64,000 nucleotides of DNA from Nocardia bovistercoris (GTDB lineage: Bacteria > Actinomycetota > Actinomycetes > Mycobacteriales > Mycobacteriaceae): assembly GCF_015674855.1 (NCBI RefSeq), contig NZ_JADMLG010000022.1, positions 1-64,000 of the forward strand, read 5' to 3'. The translations under genes were made by a program, and so were the position numbers. The notes under the pieces are model-generated. The model searched no databases, was not told the DNA's origin, and saw only the letters and a list, made by a program, of their open reading frames with translations. Below, piece by piece: positions 50,464 through 59,678 of the stretch (its first letter is position 1; each line of letters opens with the position of its first letter).

Positions 50464-52116
50464 ATGGGTCTGCTGCTGCGGAACCTGGAATCGCCTGCGC
50501 TCGTTGGTGTGGCCCTGTTGGGGGCGTTGTCGCTGCCTGCGCCGAGCGCGCATGCGGGGCCCGCGCCGTGGGCGCCTCCACCGGTGAACGTGTGCGGAGA
50601 AGTGGGGTTCGACCCGCTGGTGCGCAAGCCCGATCCGAATGCTCCATTGCCGCCGCCGATCCAGATTCCGCCGCAGATCGACATACCCATTCCGTGGCCG
50701 GAGATCACGCCGGTGCCGCCGGATCCGGCGCAGGACAACACCCGGATCGTGCCCGAGCCGCTGCCCATTGATCCCTGTCACAATCCGTGTCCGGACGTGC
50801 GGGACAGTCAGAAGCCCGACAAGCCCGACAAGACCGAATCCGCGGTCGCACCGGATACCGGATCAGGGTCGGGTTCGAGTTCTGGATCGGGTTCCGGGTC
50901 GGGCTCGAGTTCCGGGTCGGGCTCGGGGTCGGGCTCGAGTTCCGGGTCGGGCTCGGGGTCGAATTCGGGATCGGGCACGTTCGCATTGCCGAAAATCACC
51001 GTCCGGCCCGACATCGAGCCGATCCCGATACCGATACCGGGGGAGGCGGGCGATCCTCCGCAGCCCGCACCGCCGCGCGTGACGCCCGCGTCCGAACCCG
51101 GTCCCGTGGCCGAGGCGGTGACGCGGCCGCATGTCGAATCGGTGGAGCTGGTGAAGCAGATCACCGGGCACGGCTCGGAGAACCGCACCGATATGCGTTG
51201 GCAGGTGGACGGAACCGACCTCGGACTCATGTGGGAGACCGAACCGGGCAAGGTCGCGGTGGTGTTCGGCGACACGTTCGGCGCGGGCTGGGAATACGGC
51301 GGAGCGGACGGGCCCGACTGGCGCAGCAATGTGCTGGCGTTCAGCTCCGACGCCGACCTGTCGGACGGGCTGACCATCGACACCATGGTCCAGGACAGCC
51401 GTTGTCACGCCGCGGAATTCCTGGCCAGCCGCAAGATCAAGAACTGGGAGACCACCGTGATCCCGACCTCGGGGTTCGCGATCGGCAAGCGCCAGTACCT
51501 GAGCTACATGTCGGTCAACCACTGGGGGCGGGTGCCGGGCACCTGGTCCACCAACTACGGCGGCATCGCCTGGTCGGACGACGGCGGCAATACCTGGGTC
51601 AAGGATCAGCACGCCAAGTGGGACAACTTCTTCGGGACCGGACGCTTCCAGGTCACCGCGATGGTGCCGCACGGCGACCACGTCTACATGTTCGGCACGC
51701 CCAACGGCCGGGTCGGCGTCACGGCGTTGGCGCGGGTGCCGGGCAAAGACGTGCTGAACAAGTCCGCGTACCAGTACTGGGTGGACGGGCGGTGGGCGCC
51801 CGCCGCCGAAAGTCGGGCGACGCCACTGTTCTTCGGGATCGCCAGCGAACTGTCGGTCCGCCACGACGCCGGATCGGATCGCTGGCAGATGGTCTACCTC
51901 GACCCCGTCCGCGGCGCGATCATGCTGCGGGAAGCGCCTACGCCGCAAGGGTTGTGGACCGACGCGGTGCCGCTGGTGGAGACCGCCGACTACCCGAAGG
52001 CGTACGGCGGCTTCATCCACCCGTGGTCGACCTCGAAGGATCTGTACTTCACGGTGTCGGCATGGGACACCTACAACGTCTACCTGATGCGCGCGAAACT
52101 GCGTGAGCCGCGCTGA
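50464..52116 (+). CDS. Secreted DUF4185 domain protein with Gly-Ser linker
   Basis: A 550-aa exported protein. The signal peptide (residues 1-32, ALVGVALLGALSLPAPSAHA) is followed by a Pro-rich region with four cysteines. A Gly/Ser repeat linker (about residues 130-170) comes next, then a second Pro-rich segment. The C-terminal 320 residues form the DUF4185 beta-propeller-like domain (VVFGDTFGAGWEYGG, GIAWSDDGGNTWVKD, MVYLDPVRGAIMLRE). DUF4185 is related to sialidase/glycosidase-like propellers. I choose the ATG at 50464 with AGGGGG eight bases upstream. A GTG at 50434 behind TAGGTT could serve a leaderless form. Confidence 0.78.
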   Translation: MGLLLRNLESPALVGVALLGALSLPAPSAHAGPAPWAPPPVNVCGEVGFDPLVRKPDPNAPLPPPIQIPPQIDIPIPWPEITPVPPDPAQDNTRIVPEPLPIDPCHNPCPDVRDSQKPDKPDKTESAVAPDTGSGSGSSSGSGSGSGSSSGSGSGSGSSSGSGSGSNSGSGTFALPKITVRPDIEPIPIPIPGEAGDPPQPAPPRVTPASEPGPVAEAVTRPHVESVELVKQITGHGSENRTDMRWQVDGTDLGLMWETEPGKVAVVFGDTFGAGWEYGGADGPDWRSNVLAFSSDADLSDGLTIDTMVQDSRCHAAEFLASRKIKNWETTVIPTSGFAIGKRQYLSYMSVNHWGRVPGTWSTNYGGIAWSDDGGNTWVKDQHAKWDNFFGTGRFQVTAMVPHGDHVYMFGTPNGRVGVTALARVPGKDVLNKSAYQYWVDGRWAPAAESRATPLFFGIASELSVRHDAGSDRWQMVYLDPVRGAIMLREAPTPQGLWTDAVPLVETADYPKAYGGFIHPWSTSKDLYFTVSAWDTYNVYLMRAKLREPR

Positions 52117-52177
52117 ACTTCACCCGCACCGGGGTGCACCTGGCCCACGGACGGACCGAGGCCGATGTCTAGAGAAT

Positions 52178-52197
52178 GTTCACGCGCGTAAGTGAAC
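52178..52197. promoter_or_regulatory. Small inverted repeat after the DUF4185 gene
   Basis: GTTCAC-N8-GTGAAC lies between convergent genes. It may be a weak terminator or a protein site; the rest of the gap 52117-52349 shows nothing clear. Confidence 0.3.
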
Positions 52198-52349
52198 CTG
52201 TGGCGCATGACCGCTCGCGGATGTCGACTGTCGCCGTTCGCGCACGTGGGTGAGTCCGGGCCGTGGCGCCACCGGATCCGCGCGGCCACAACGAGTTCAC
52301 GCGCGGCGACTGCGGTCCGGGGCCGAATACATAGGTGCGAAGGTCACAT

Positions 52350-53210
52350 TCACGCGGGGGCGTTGGTGAACCGTAGCCGGGTGCCCGGCCTGGCTTGGGC
52401 GATCGCGTCCACGTCGGCGTCGACGACCACGGCGATCACCGGGTAGCCGCCGGTGATCGGGTGGTCAGCGAGGAACACAACGGGCTGACCGCTCGGCGGC
52501 ACCTGAACCGACCCCAAAGCCATACCCTCGGTGCGTAATTCGCGGGTGATCCGGCGGCGCAGCGCGGGCCCGGTCCGGCGGTCGAGCCGCGCGCCGATCC
52601 GATCGGTATCGGCCGACACCGTCCAGTCGCCCGCGAAAAGCGCGTCCGGTTCGCTGAACCAGTCCGCGCGCGGACCCGGCAGCGCACGCACCACCAGCGG
52701 ATCGGCCCCGAAAGCGGCGACGGGGGCGAGGTCGATGATCGGAATCGTCCGCGGCGGCGGACCGATCGGCAACCGGTCGCCGGGATGCAACGGTTGCGGG
52801 CCGATCCCGGACAGGGTGTCGCGGCTGCGCGAGCCGAGCACCGGTTCGACGTCGAATCCGCCGCGTACCGCGACATAGCTGCGTAAACCGCTGCGCGCCA
52901 TGGCCAATCGCAGCACCTGACCTGCCTCGAGTTCCAGCACGCTCGCCGCGCCCACCGGCACGCCGTCGACAGTGGCCTGCGCCGCGGCGCCGGTCACCGC
53001 CATCGTGTGGTGCCGGGACACGCGCAGTTCGAGTCCGCCGAGCAGCACCTCGATGACGGCCGCGCTCTCCGGATTGCCGACGAGCCGATTGGCCAGCGCG
53101 CACGAACCGCGATCGGCCGCGCCCGCCGGGCCGACGCCGGAATCGAACCAGCCCGGCCTCCCGAGATCCTGGATGGTCGCGAGCGGACCGACCGCACGCA
53201 CGTCGATCAT
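52350..53210 (-). CDS. pxpC: 5-oxoprolinase subunit PxpC (biotin-dependent carboxyltransferase-like)
   Basis: A 286-aa KipA/PxpC protein: IQDLGRPGWFDSGVGPAGAADRGS at about residues 13-36 and AVTGAAAQATVDG, YVAVRGGFDVEPVLGSRSRD further on are diagnostic. With PxpA and PxpB it hydrolyses 5-oxoproline to glutamate using ATP. The ATG at 53210 overlaps the pxpB stop by four bases. It is the last gene of the operon. Confidence 0.92.
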   Translation of the reverse strand: MIDVRAVGPLATIQDLGRPGWFDSGVGPAGAADRGSCALANRLVGNPESAAVIEVLLGGLELRVSRHHTMAVTGAAAQATVDGVPVGAASVLELEAGQVLRLAMARSGLRSYVAVRGGFDVEPVLGSRSRDTLSGIGPQPLHPGDRLPIGPPPRTIPIIDLAPVAAFGADPLVVRALPGPRADWFSEPDALFAGDWTVSADTDRIGARLDRRTGPALRRRITRELRTEGMALGSVQVPPSGQPVVFLADHPITGGYPVIAVVVDADVDAIAQARPGTRLRFTNAPA

Positions 53211-53863
53211 CGGTCCACCGCCTCGAACCGCACCGCCGCACCCGCCCTGACCAGCGCGGGTTGCTCGCGGCCCGCATCCCACATCGGCGCGTCGGTGTGC
53301 CCGATCAGCTGCCAGCCGCCGGGGGAGGAGCGCGGGTACACCGCCGAATATCCGCCCGCGAGCGCCACCGCACCCGCCGGGATCGCCGTGCGCGCCTGCG
53401 CTCGACGCGGCACGGCCAACCGCCCGTCGGGAGATTCCAGATAGCCGAATCCGGGCGCGAATCCCACGAACGCGCAACGCCATACGACGCCGGTATGCGC
53501 GGCGACCACTTCGGCGACCTCCATCCCGAGCAGTCCCGCGACCTCGACCAGGTCCGCGCCGTCGTAACGCACGGGGATACGCACCGGCTCGCCCATCCCC
53601 GACCACACATCCGCGACGGCGACCGCGTCGAGATCACCGAGCAGCGCTTCCAGTTCGCGACGCACCGTCTCACCCGCCCGTACCGAATCCAGCGTTACCA
53701 GTACCGTTTCCGCCGCGGGCAGCACATCCCGCACACCTGGCGGACGATGTTCGCGCAAAGCGGCGACGAATTCCGCGACCGGGGCGGTGACCAATAACGC
53801 CCGATCACCAGCACGGCGAATTCCCCGCTCCGGACTCCGATCGGTGGCATCCGCGCCGGTCAT
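53207..53863 (-). CDS. pxpB: 5-oxoprolinase subunit PxpB (KipI-like)
   Basis: A 218-aa PxpB. Family motifs are RRAGDRALLV near the start, IPVRYDGADLVEVA in the middle, and CAFVGFAPGFGYLESPDG followed by VPRRAQARTAIPAGAVALAGGYSAVYP. Start at the ATG at 53863 gives a normal N-terminus; a GTG at 53914 would add 17 residues. The spacing to pxpA is about 96 bases with this start. Confidence 0.9.
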   Translation of the reverse strand: MTGADATDRSPERGIRRAGDRALLVTAPVAEFVAALREHRPPGVRDVLPAAETVLVTLDSVRAGETVRRELEALLGDLDAVAVADVWSGMGEPVRIPVRYDGADLVEVAGLLGMEVAEVVAAHTGVVWRCAFVGFAPGFGYLESPDGRLAVPRRAQARTAIPAGAVALAGGYSAVYPRSSPGGWQLIGHTDAPMWDAGREQPALVRAGAAVRFEAVDR

Positions 53864-53959
53864 CGCGTCGCACCCGATCTCGGCCGCTCGAATCCCCGCC
53901 GCGTGGATACGCACCGTTCCGATCCGCCTATGGCCCGACTTCGCATTCCGCGACCTCGC

Positions 53960-54718
53960 TCAGGCGAACGATTCGAGCGGCACGCCGACATCGTGCAGGG
54001 ATTCCCTGATCCGTCGTGCCATCTCCACGGCGGCGGGGGTGTCGCCGTGGACGCAGATGCTCTTGGCCGTCACCTTCACCTCTCGACCATCGACCCCGCG
54101 CGCCCGCCCCGATGTCGCGATCGATACCGCTTGCGCCACCGCGTCGTTCGCGTGCAGGACCGCGCCTTCCGTGCCGCGCGGCGCGAGTGTGCCGCGTGGC
54201 GTGTAGGCGCGATCGGCGAAGCCCTCGCCGACGAAGCGCAGGCCCGCGGCCGCCGCGGACTGCTCGAGTTGGCTGTCCGCAGGCCCGAGCAGGGCCAGTT
54301 CGGCGCCGAATTCGACCAACGCGCCCACGACGGCATCGGCGGCGGAGCGGTCGGCGGCGGCCGAATGGTAGAGCGCGCCATGCGGTTTCACGTACCGGAC
54401 GCGGTCGCCCGCGATCCGCGCGAAGGTGTCGAGGCCGCCGATCTGGTAGAGGATCTCGTCGCGCAGGTCGGCGGGGTCCATGGCGATCGCGCGCCTGCCG
54501 AAGCCCGCCTGATCGCGGTAGCCGATGTGCGCGCCGATGCGCACCCCCTTCGCCACCGCGACCTCGCAGGTGCGCCGCATGATCGACGGGTCGCCCGCGT
54601 GGAACCCGCAGGCGATGTTGGCGCTGGTGACGATGTCGAGCATGGCGGCGTCGTCGCCCATCGTCCACGCGCCGAATCCCTCGCCGAGATCACTGTTCAG
54701 ATCCAGCGGCATACGCAT
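53960..54718 (-). CDS. pxpA: 5-oxoprolinase subunit PxpA (LamB/YcsF family)
   Basis: A 252-aa PxpA. LDLNSDLGEGFGAW at the N-terminus, ANIACGFHAGDPSIM near residue 33, AHIGYRDQAGFGRR near 64 and VKPHGALYH near 110 are the family signatures. With pxpB and pxpC downstream it forms the complete pxpABC set for 5-oxoproline removal. Start at the ATG at 54718. Confidence 0.93.
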   Translation of the reverse strand: MRMPLDLNSDLGEGFGAWTMGDDAAMLDIVTSANIACGFHAGDPSIMRRTCEVAVAKGVRIGAHIGYRDQAGFGRRAIAMDPADLRDEILYQIGGLDTFARIAGDRVRYVKPHGALYHSAAADRSAADAVVGALVEFGAELALLGPADSQLEQSAAAAGLRFVGEGFADRAYTPRGTLAPRGTEGAVLHANDAVAQAVSIATSGRARGVDGREVKVTAKSICVHGDTPAAVEMARRIRESLHDVGVPLESFA

Positions 54719-54873
54719 TCCTCCGGGGGTGTGGCGCGGCTCGGCGCCTCAGTCAACTGTGCCACGACGCGGGCCGTTCGCGAGGCCGAACTCGATCCGG
54801 TTCCGCGATCCATCGGCACCGCCGCCGCACGATCGGCACCGCCGCCGATCCGTCCAACCGACCGGACGAAGCC

Positions 54874-56352
54874 TCACGTCCGCGACTTCCACCAGTCCAT
54901 CAACGCCGCCTCGGCCTCCTCCCGCGACATCGGACCCCGGTCCAGGCGCAGCTCCTTCAAATGGTTCCACGCCTTGCCGACCTCGGGCCCCGGCGGCAGA
55001 TCCAGCAGCTCCATGATCGCGTTGCCATCCAGATCGGGGCGGACCTTGGCCAGGTCCTCCTGCTCCTTCAGGCGTTCGATCCGCTCCTCGAGTTCGTCGT
55101 AGGTGGCGCGCAGGGCGGCCGCGCGACGCTTGTTGCGGGTGGTGCAGTCGGCGCGCACCAGTTTGTGCAGGCGCGGCAGCAGGTCGTCGGCGTCGGTGAC
55201 ATAGCGACGCACCGCGGAATCCGTCCACTGGCCCTTGCCGTACCCGTGGAACCGCAGGTGCAGGAAGACCAGCCGTGCGACCTCCTCGGTGAACTGTTTG
55301 GGATATTTCAGCGCGCGCATCCGCTTGCGCACCATCTTCGCGCCGACCACCTCGTGGTGGTGGAAACTGACCCCGCCGCCCGCCTCGTTGCGTTTGGTGT
55401 CGGGCTTGCCGATGTCGTGCAGCAGCGCGGCCCACCGCAACACCAGGTCGGGGTCACCGTCCTCCAACTCGACGGCCTGCCGCAAGACCGTCAGCGAATG
55501 CCAGTAGACGTCCTTGTGCTGATGGTGTTCATCGATCTCCAGTTTCATCGCGGGAACCTCGGGCAGCACTTGTTGCGCCAACCCGGTCTCGCACATGACA
55601 TTGATTCCGTCGAGCGGATGCGCGCCGCCGATCAACTTGTCCAGTTCGACCCTGACCCGTTCGGCGGTGATCCGGTCGATCTGTTCGGCCATCTCCGCGA
55701 TCGCCACGCGCACGCGGGGGGCGAGATCGAATCCGAGCTGGGAGACGAAGCGCGCGGCGCGCAACATCCGCAGCGGATCGTCGTCGAAGGAGTCGCGCGG
55801 CGCGGCCGGTGTGTCGAGGACGCCCGCGAGCAGCGCGTCCATACCGCCGAGCGGGTCGATGAACTCCAGCGCGCCGTCCGCGCCGACCCGCACCGCCATC
55901 GCGTTGACCGTGAAATCGCGGCGGACCAGGTCACCGGCGAGAGTGTCGCCGAAGGTCACCTCCGGATTGCGGGAGACACGGTCGTAAGTGTCGCTGCGGA
56001 AGGTGGTGATCTCGAGCTGCTGATCCGACTTCGACGCGCTGACCGTGCCGAAGGCCAGGCCACCGGTATCCCAGATGTGGTCGGCCCAGCCGCGCATCAT
56101 GTCCTGCACCGCGTCGGGGCGGGCGTCGGTGGTGAAGTCGAGATCGGTGCCGAGCCGCCCGAGCACGGCGTCGCGAACACTGCCGCCGACGAGGTACAAC
56201 TCGTATCCTCGGGCCGCGAACAACGCCCCGAGCGGTGTCAGCACCTCCGACAACCCGCCGAGGGTTACCGCGGCGGCGGCAAGCAAGCGGGTGCGTCGAT
56301 CCGACACGGCGGCAGCGGACTCGGGGTCATCGTTGGACTTGGGCGAAACCAC
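54874..56352 (-). CDS. pcnA: CCA tRNA nucleotidyltransferase / poly(A) polymerase-like (PcnA)
   Basis: A 492-aa class II nucleotidyltransferase that adds or repairs tRNA CCA ends. The nucleotidyltransferase head has LYLVGGSVRDAVLGRLGTDLDFTT (residues about 50-73; DxD in DLDF), RRDFTVNAMA, and DPLRMLRAARF. A C-terminal HD domain (LRWAALLHDIGKPDTKR, HHHEVVG) is present. It matches Rv3907c in length and position. The start is a GTG at 56352 without a clear ribosome binding site; the longer frame overlaps mutT4 antisense and is rejected. Confidence 0.9.
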   Translation of the reverse strand: MVSPKSNDDPESAAAVSDRRTRLLAAAAVTLGGLSEVLTPLGALFAARGYELYLVGGSVRDAVLGRLGTDLDFTTDARPDAVQDMMRGWADHIWDTGGLAFGTVSASKSDQQLEITTFRSDTYDRVSRNPEVTFGDTLAGDLVRRDFTVNAMAVRVGADGALEFIDPLGGMDALLAGVLDTPAAPRDSFDDDPLRMLRAARFVSQLGFDLAPRVRVAIAEMAEQIDRITAERVRVELDKLIGGAHPLDGINVMCETGLAQQVLPEVPAMKLEIDEHHQHKDVYWHSLTVLRQAVELEDGDPDLVLRWAALLHDIGKPDTKRNEAGGGVSFHHHEVVGAKMVRKRMRALKYPKQFTEEVARLVFLHLRFHGYGKGQWTDSAVRRYVTDADDLLPRLHKLVRADCTTRNKRRAAALRATYDELEERIERLKEQEDLAKVRPDLDGNAIMELLDLPPGPEVGKAWNHLKELRLDRGPMSREEAEAALMDWWKSRT

Positions 56353-56421
56353 GAAAAGGCAGCTTACCGAGCGGTCACGGGCGCGAACACGCCGCGCCGA
56401 AAGGGTGCGCGACGAGCACAG

Positions 56422-56433
56422 TAGGATTGCTAG
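56422..56433 (+). promoter_or_regulatory. Leaderless-type -10 for mutT4
   Basis: TAGGAT (56422-56427) is followed by six bases and then the GTG start of mutT4, the same geometry as at acuI and the tetR gene. Confidence 0.5.
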
Positions 56434-56970
56434 GTGTCTCCGGCCGATCGCGCGAACAGTCGACGCCGCCAGCCCCGGCGCCGCGGTTCGGCGGCCAACG
56501 CGGCCAAGCCGCGCATGCGCACCGTGCGGGAAACCTCGGCGGGCGGTCTGGTCGTCGCCGGACTCGACGGTCCCGGCGAGCAGCGCAGCGCGGCACTGAT
56601 CGGTCGCACCGACCGGCGCGGCAGGCTGCTGTGGTCGCTGCCGAAGGGCCATATCGAAGAGGGCGAGACGGCGGAGCAGACGGCGATCCGCGAGGTCGCC
56701 GAGGAGACCGGGATCAACGGCGTCGTTGTGGCCGAACTGGGCAGCATCGATTACTGGTTCGTCACCGAGGGTCGCCGGGTACACAAGACCGTGCATCATT
56801 ACCTCATGCGTTCGGTCGGCGGCGAGTTGTCGGACGCCGATGTCGAGGTCACACAGGTCGCGTGGGTTCCGTTGAGCGAATTGGATTCCCGTCTGGCATA
56901 CGCCGACGAGCGACGGCTGGCCGAGATGGCGAATCGATTGATCGACCGGATGGAGACCGGCAAGCGATGA
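56434..56970 (+). CDS. mutT4: NUDIX hydrolase, MutT4-like
   Basis: A 178-aa NUDIX protein, the syntenic counterpart of Rv3908. An N-terminal Arg/Ala-rich tail (about 30 residues) precedes TSAGGLVVAGLDG and the NUDIX box (GHIEEGETAEQTAIREVAEETGI, about residues 72-94). MutT family members sanitise oxidised nucleotides or act on dinucleoside polyphosphates. The GTG start follows a -10-like TAGGAT without a ribosome binding site. It overlaps the next gene by four bases (ATGA). Confidence 0.88.
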   Translation: MSPADRANSRRRQPRRRGSAANAAKPRMRTVRETSAGGLVVAGLDGPGEQRSAALIGRTDRRGRLLWSLPKGHIEEGETAEQTAIREVAEETGINGVVVAELGSIDYWFVTEGRRVHKTVHHYLMRSVGGELSDADVEVTQVAWVPLSELDSRLAYADERRLAEMANRLIDRMETGKR

Positions 56971-59504
56971 CGCGTGGACTGTTCCGGATCATCGTGGCGG
57001 TCCTGATCCTGCTCGGCTCGGTGACAATGCTGCCCGGACTGCTCGACGGCGCCGCCACGGCGCAACCGACCGGCTCGAGCAATTCGACGACCCCGAAATT
57101 CCTCAAACTCTCGCTGGACTCGGTGAACCCGTCGACCGTGACCACGACCGGCGACAACCGGCTGACGGTGGCCGGCACGGTCACCAATATCGGCGACCGC
57201 GTCGTCGACGACGTCAGCATCCGCATCCAGCGCGCCGCGGCCGTCGTTGAACCGGGCGACCTGCGCTACGCGCTGCGCCTGGACCAGGTGAACTACGACC
57301 TCACCGGCCCCTTCGAGGACGTCGCCGAACGACTCAGCCCCGGCCAGCGCAAACAGTTCACCGTCACCATCCCGCTGCGCCCCGACGGTTCGGGCGGCCC
57401 GTCCCTCGACATCACCCAACCCGGCGTATATCCGCTGCTGCTCAATGTGAACGGCGAACCCGCCTACGGCAATCAGGCCCGACTCGACGACGCCCGTTTC
57501 CTGCTGCCGGTGCTCGGGCTGCCGTCCTCGGGTCAGGGCGCCGCGCCGGTGCAGGCGGCAGCGAACGCGCCGGTCGCGACGACCATGGTGTGGCCGCTCG
57601 CGGACCGGCCGCGGATGATCGCGGGCGTACCGGGATCGGTCAACGGCAAGGCCGAACTCACCGACGACGACCTGGCCGCCTCGCTCGCCAAGGGCGGACG
57701 GCTCGACCAGCTGCTCGGCGCGCTGGAGACCGCACTCGCCGCGAACGGCGCCGCGAAAGGTGGGTTGGCCTCGGCGTTGTGCGTCGCGATCGACCCCGAC
57801 CTGCTACTCACCGCGCAGGCCATGACCAACGGTTACCGGGTGCTCGCCAGCCCGTCCGACCCCGGCGGCGCGACCAGGGACGGGTCGGGCGCGGAGGCCG
57901 CGCTGGCGTGGCTGGAACGGCTGCGCGCGGTCGCGGGGTCGGTGTGCACGGTGGCGCTGCCCTTCGCCCAGGTCGACATCTCCGCGCTGGCCGCGGTCAA
58001 CGACGCGGGACTGACCGCGCGGGCGTTGCACGCGCCCGCCGACATCGTCGACACGATCCTGTCCACCCGCTCGGTGCGCGGGATCGGCCTGCCCGATTCC
58101 GGGAGCATCGACACGAGCGCGGGCAGCCTGCTGCGCAGCCACGGTGTCACCACCGCCGTACTCGCCGATTCGGCCGCGGTGCCGGTCGGCGCGCCGCACG
58201 ACGCCGACTCCACCCAGGTGAGTTCGGGCACCGGCTTCGGCGGGTCGATCGGCCAGACGCCGACCGAGACCGCCGCGCCGCCGCTGGTCCGGATCCCCGA
58301 GGTCGCGGTGCAACCGGTGGTCGGTGCGTTGCAGGAGTCCGCGCCGCCCGGCGGCTCGGGCGGCGCACCCGCCGTCGATCCCGCGCTGCGCGTCGCCACC
58401 TTCGACATCTGGTCGGCGACCGCGCTCGCCGCCGTCGGCTCCAATCCGCCCACCCCGTCGTTCACACCCGCGCGGGTCCGCTACGAGGTCACCAACGACT
58501 CGCGCGCCGCCCGATTGCAGGACGCGCTCGGCGCCATCTCGTGGAGCGCGCTGGACACGGCGTCGGGCCGCCCGCGTTCGCTGCTGCTCATGCCGCCGCA
58601 GCAGTGGGGCGCCAACCGCGACGAGGCGGGCGCGCTGCTGCGGCAGGTGGACTCGCTGCTGCGCGCGAATCTGGCGACCGCGCGCCCGTTCACCGATCTG
58701 CTGACCGAACCGGCCGACGGGCAGTCCTATGAACTGAACTACCTGTCGCGCGCCGCCGAGGACGCGGCGCCGGAACGCTTCGTGCTCCCGGTCAGGGAAC
58801 AGGCGACCAGGACCACCGAACTGGGCCGCGCGCTGGTCGATGTGCCCGAGTCCGAGCCGACGCCGCAGCAGTTCCTCTCCCCGCTCGGCGACGACCTGAT
58901 CCGCGTGCTCACGCTCTCCGATCGCAGGTCGGGCAACAGCGCCCAACCCGACACCTTCGCCCAGCGCAGGCTCGACCAGACCACGACGGCGCTGGACCGG
59001 CTGTACCGGTCGGTGACCGTGCTGCCGCCCGGCGGCGTGTACACGCTCGCCTCGGAGCAGAGTCCGCTGCTGCTGGTGGCGCGCAACGATCTGCCGGTCG
59101 CGATCCGGGTGCGGTTCCTGATCGGCGCGCCCGCGGAGACGAAGATCACCGACATCGGCGAGCAGCTACTGCCGCCCAACGGCATTCGGTCGTTCCAGAT
59201 CCCCTCCGAGGTCAGTGACAGCCGGAACCTGGTGATCCCCATCTCATTGACGACCCCGGACGGTGTCGCGCTCGGCGATTCGACGGTGGTGTCGGTCCGG
59301 TCCAACGCCTACGGTCAGGCGCTGGCGATCATCACGGCGTGCGCGGCGCTGCTGCTGGTGGTCTTGGCGGGCAGGCGGCTGTGGCGACGCTTCCGCGGCA
59401 AGCCCGATCCGGCGGACGAGGGTGTCGATTCCGGCATCAGGCGGCGGGTCGTCCGCTATGGACGCTTGCGTAGGAAGGTCATGCGTGAGTCGCACGAGGG
59501 ATGA
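56967..59504 (+). CDS. Large secreted/membrane DUF6049-like protein (Rv3909 counterpart)
   Basis: An 845-aa protein with an N-terminal signal or anchor (FRIIVAVLILLGSVTMLPGLL). A long extracytoplasmic region with beta-rich domains follows (LTVAGTVTNIGDRVVDDVSIRI near residue 55). A C-terminal membrane helix (LAIITACAALLLVVLAGRRLW) precedes a basic cytoplasmic tail. The ATG at 56967 overlaps the mutT4 stop; the much longer open frame upstream is antisense to pcnA. The position between mutT4 and murJ matches Rv3909. A role in cell-wall assembly with MurJ is inferred from conserved linkage. Confidence 0.85.
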   Translation: MTRGLFRIIVAVLILLGSVTMLPGLLDGAATAQPTGSSNSTTPKFLKLSLDSVNPSTVTTTGDNRLTVAGTVTNIGDRVVDDVSIRIQRAAAVVEPGDLRYALRLDQVNYDLTGPFEDVAERLSPGQRKQFTVTIPLRPDGSGGPSLDITQPGVYPLLLNVNGEPAYGNQARLDDARFLLPVLGLPSSGQGAAPVQAAANAPVATTMVWPLADRPRMIAGVPGSVNGKAELTDDDLAASLAKGGRLDQLLGALETALAANGAAKGGLASALCVAIDPDLLLTAQAMTNGYRVLASPSDPGGATRDGSGAEAALAWLERLRAVAGSVCTVALPFAQVDISALAAVNDAGLTARALHAPADIVDTILSTRSVRGIGLPDSGSIDTSAGSLLRSHGVTTAVLADSAAVPVGAPHDADSTQVSSGTGFGGSIGQTPTETAAPPLVRIPEVAVQPVVGALQESAPPGGSGGAPAVDPALRVATFDIWSATALAAVGSNPPTPSFTPARVRYEVTNDSRAARLQDALGAISWSALDTASGRPRSLLLMPPQQWGANRDEAGALLRQVDSLLRANLATARPFTDLLTEPADGQSYELNYLSRAAEDAAPERFVLPVREQATRTTELGRALVDVPESEPTPQQFLSPLGDDLIRVLTLSDRRSGNSAQPDTFAQRRLDQTTTALDRLYRSVTVLPPGGVYTLASEQSPLLLVARNDLPVAIRVRFLIGAPAETKITDIGEQLLPPNGIRSFQIPSEVSDSRNLVIPISLTTPDGVALGDSTVVSVRSNAYGQALAIITACAALLLVVLAGRRLWRRFRGKPDPADEGVDSGIRRRVVRYGRLRRKVMRESHEG

Positions 59505-59678
59505 ACATGCGTCTTTAACCGGACAGCGATCCGATTCGGGACACATGTTCGGCAACGTCGTCTATGTGGCGCGGCCCCCGTGGCCGCACAATGGTGAGTG
59601 GTCGACCGAGCACGCCGGGCGAAACGCCGCACCGCGAGCGAGCCGGATGCCGGGGTCCAGCGCGATACAGGAGGCATG

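Noticed and set aside
52350..53606. Single 418-aa protein from the longest minus-strand frame
   Set aside because: The N-terminal 130 residues are antisense-frame noise over pxpB. The ATG at 53210 overlaps the pxpB stop and begins the PxpC fold.
54961..56424. 487-codon plus-strand open frame
   Set aside because: Antisense to pcnA; no domain content.
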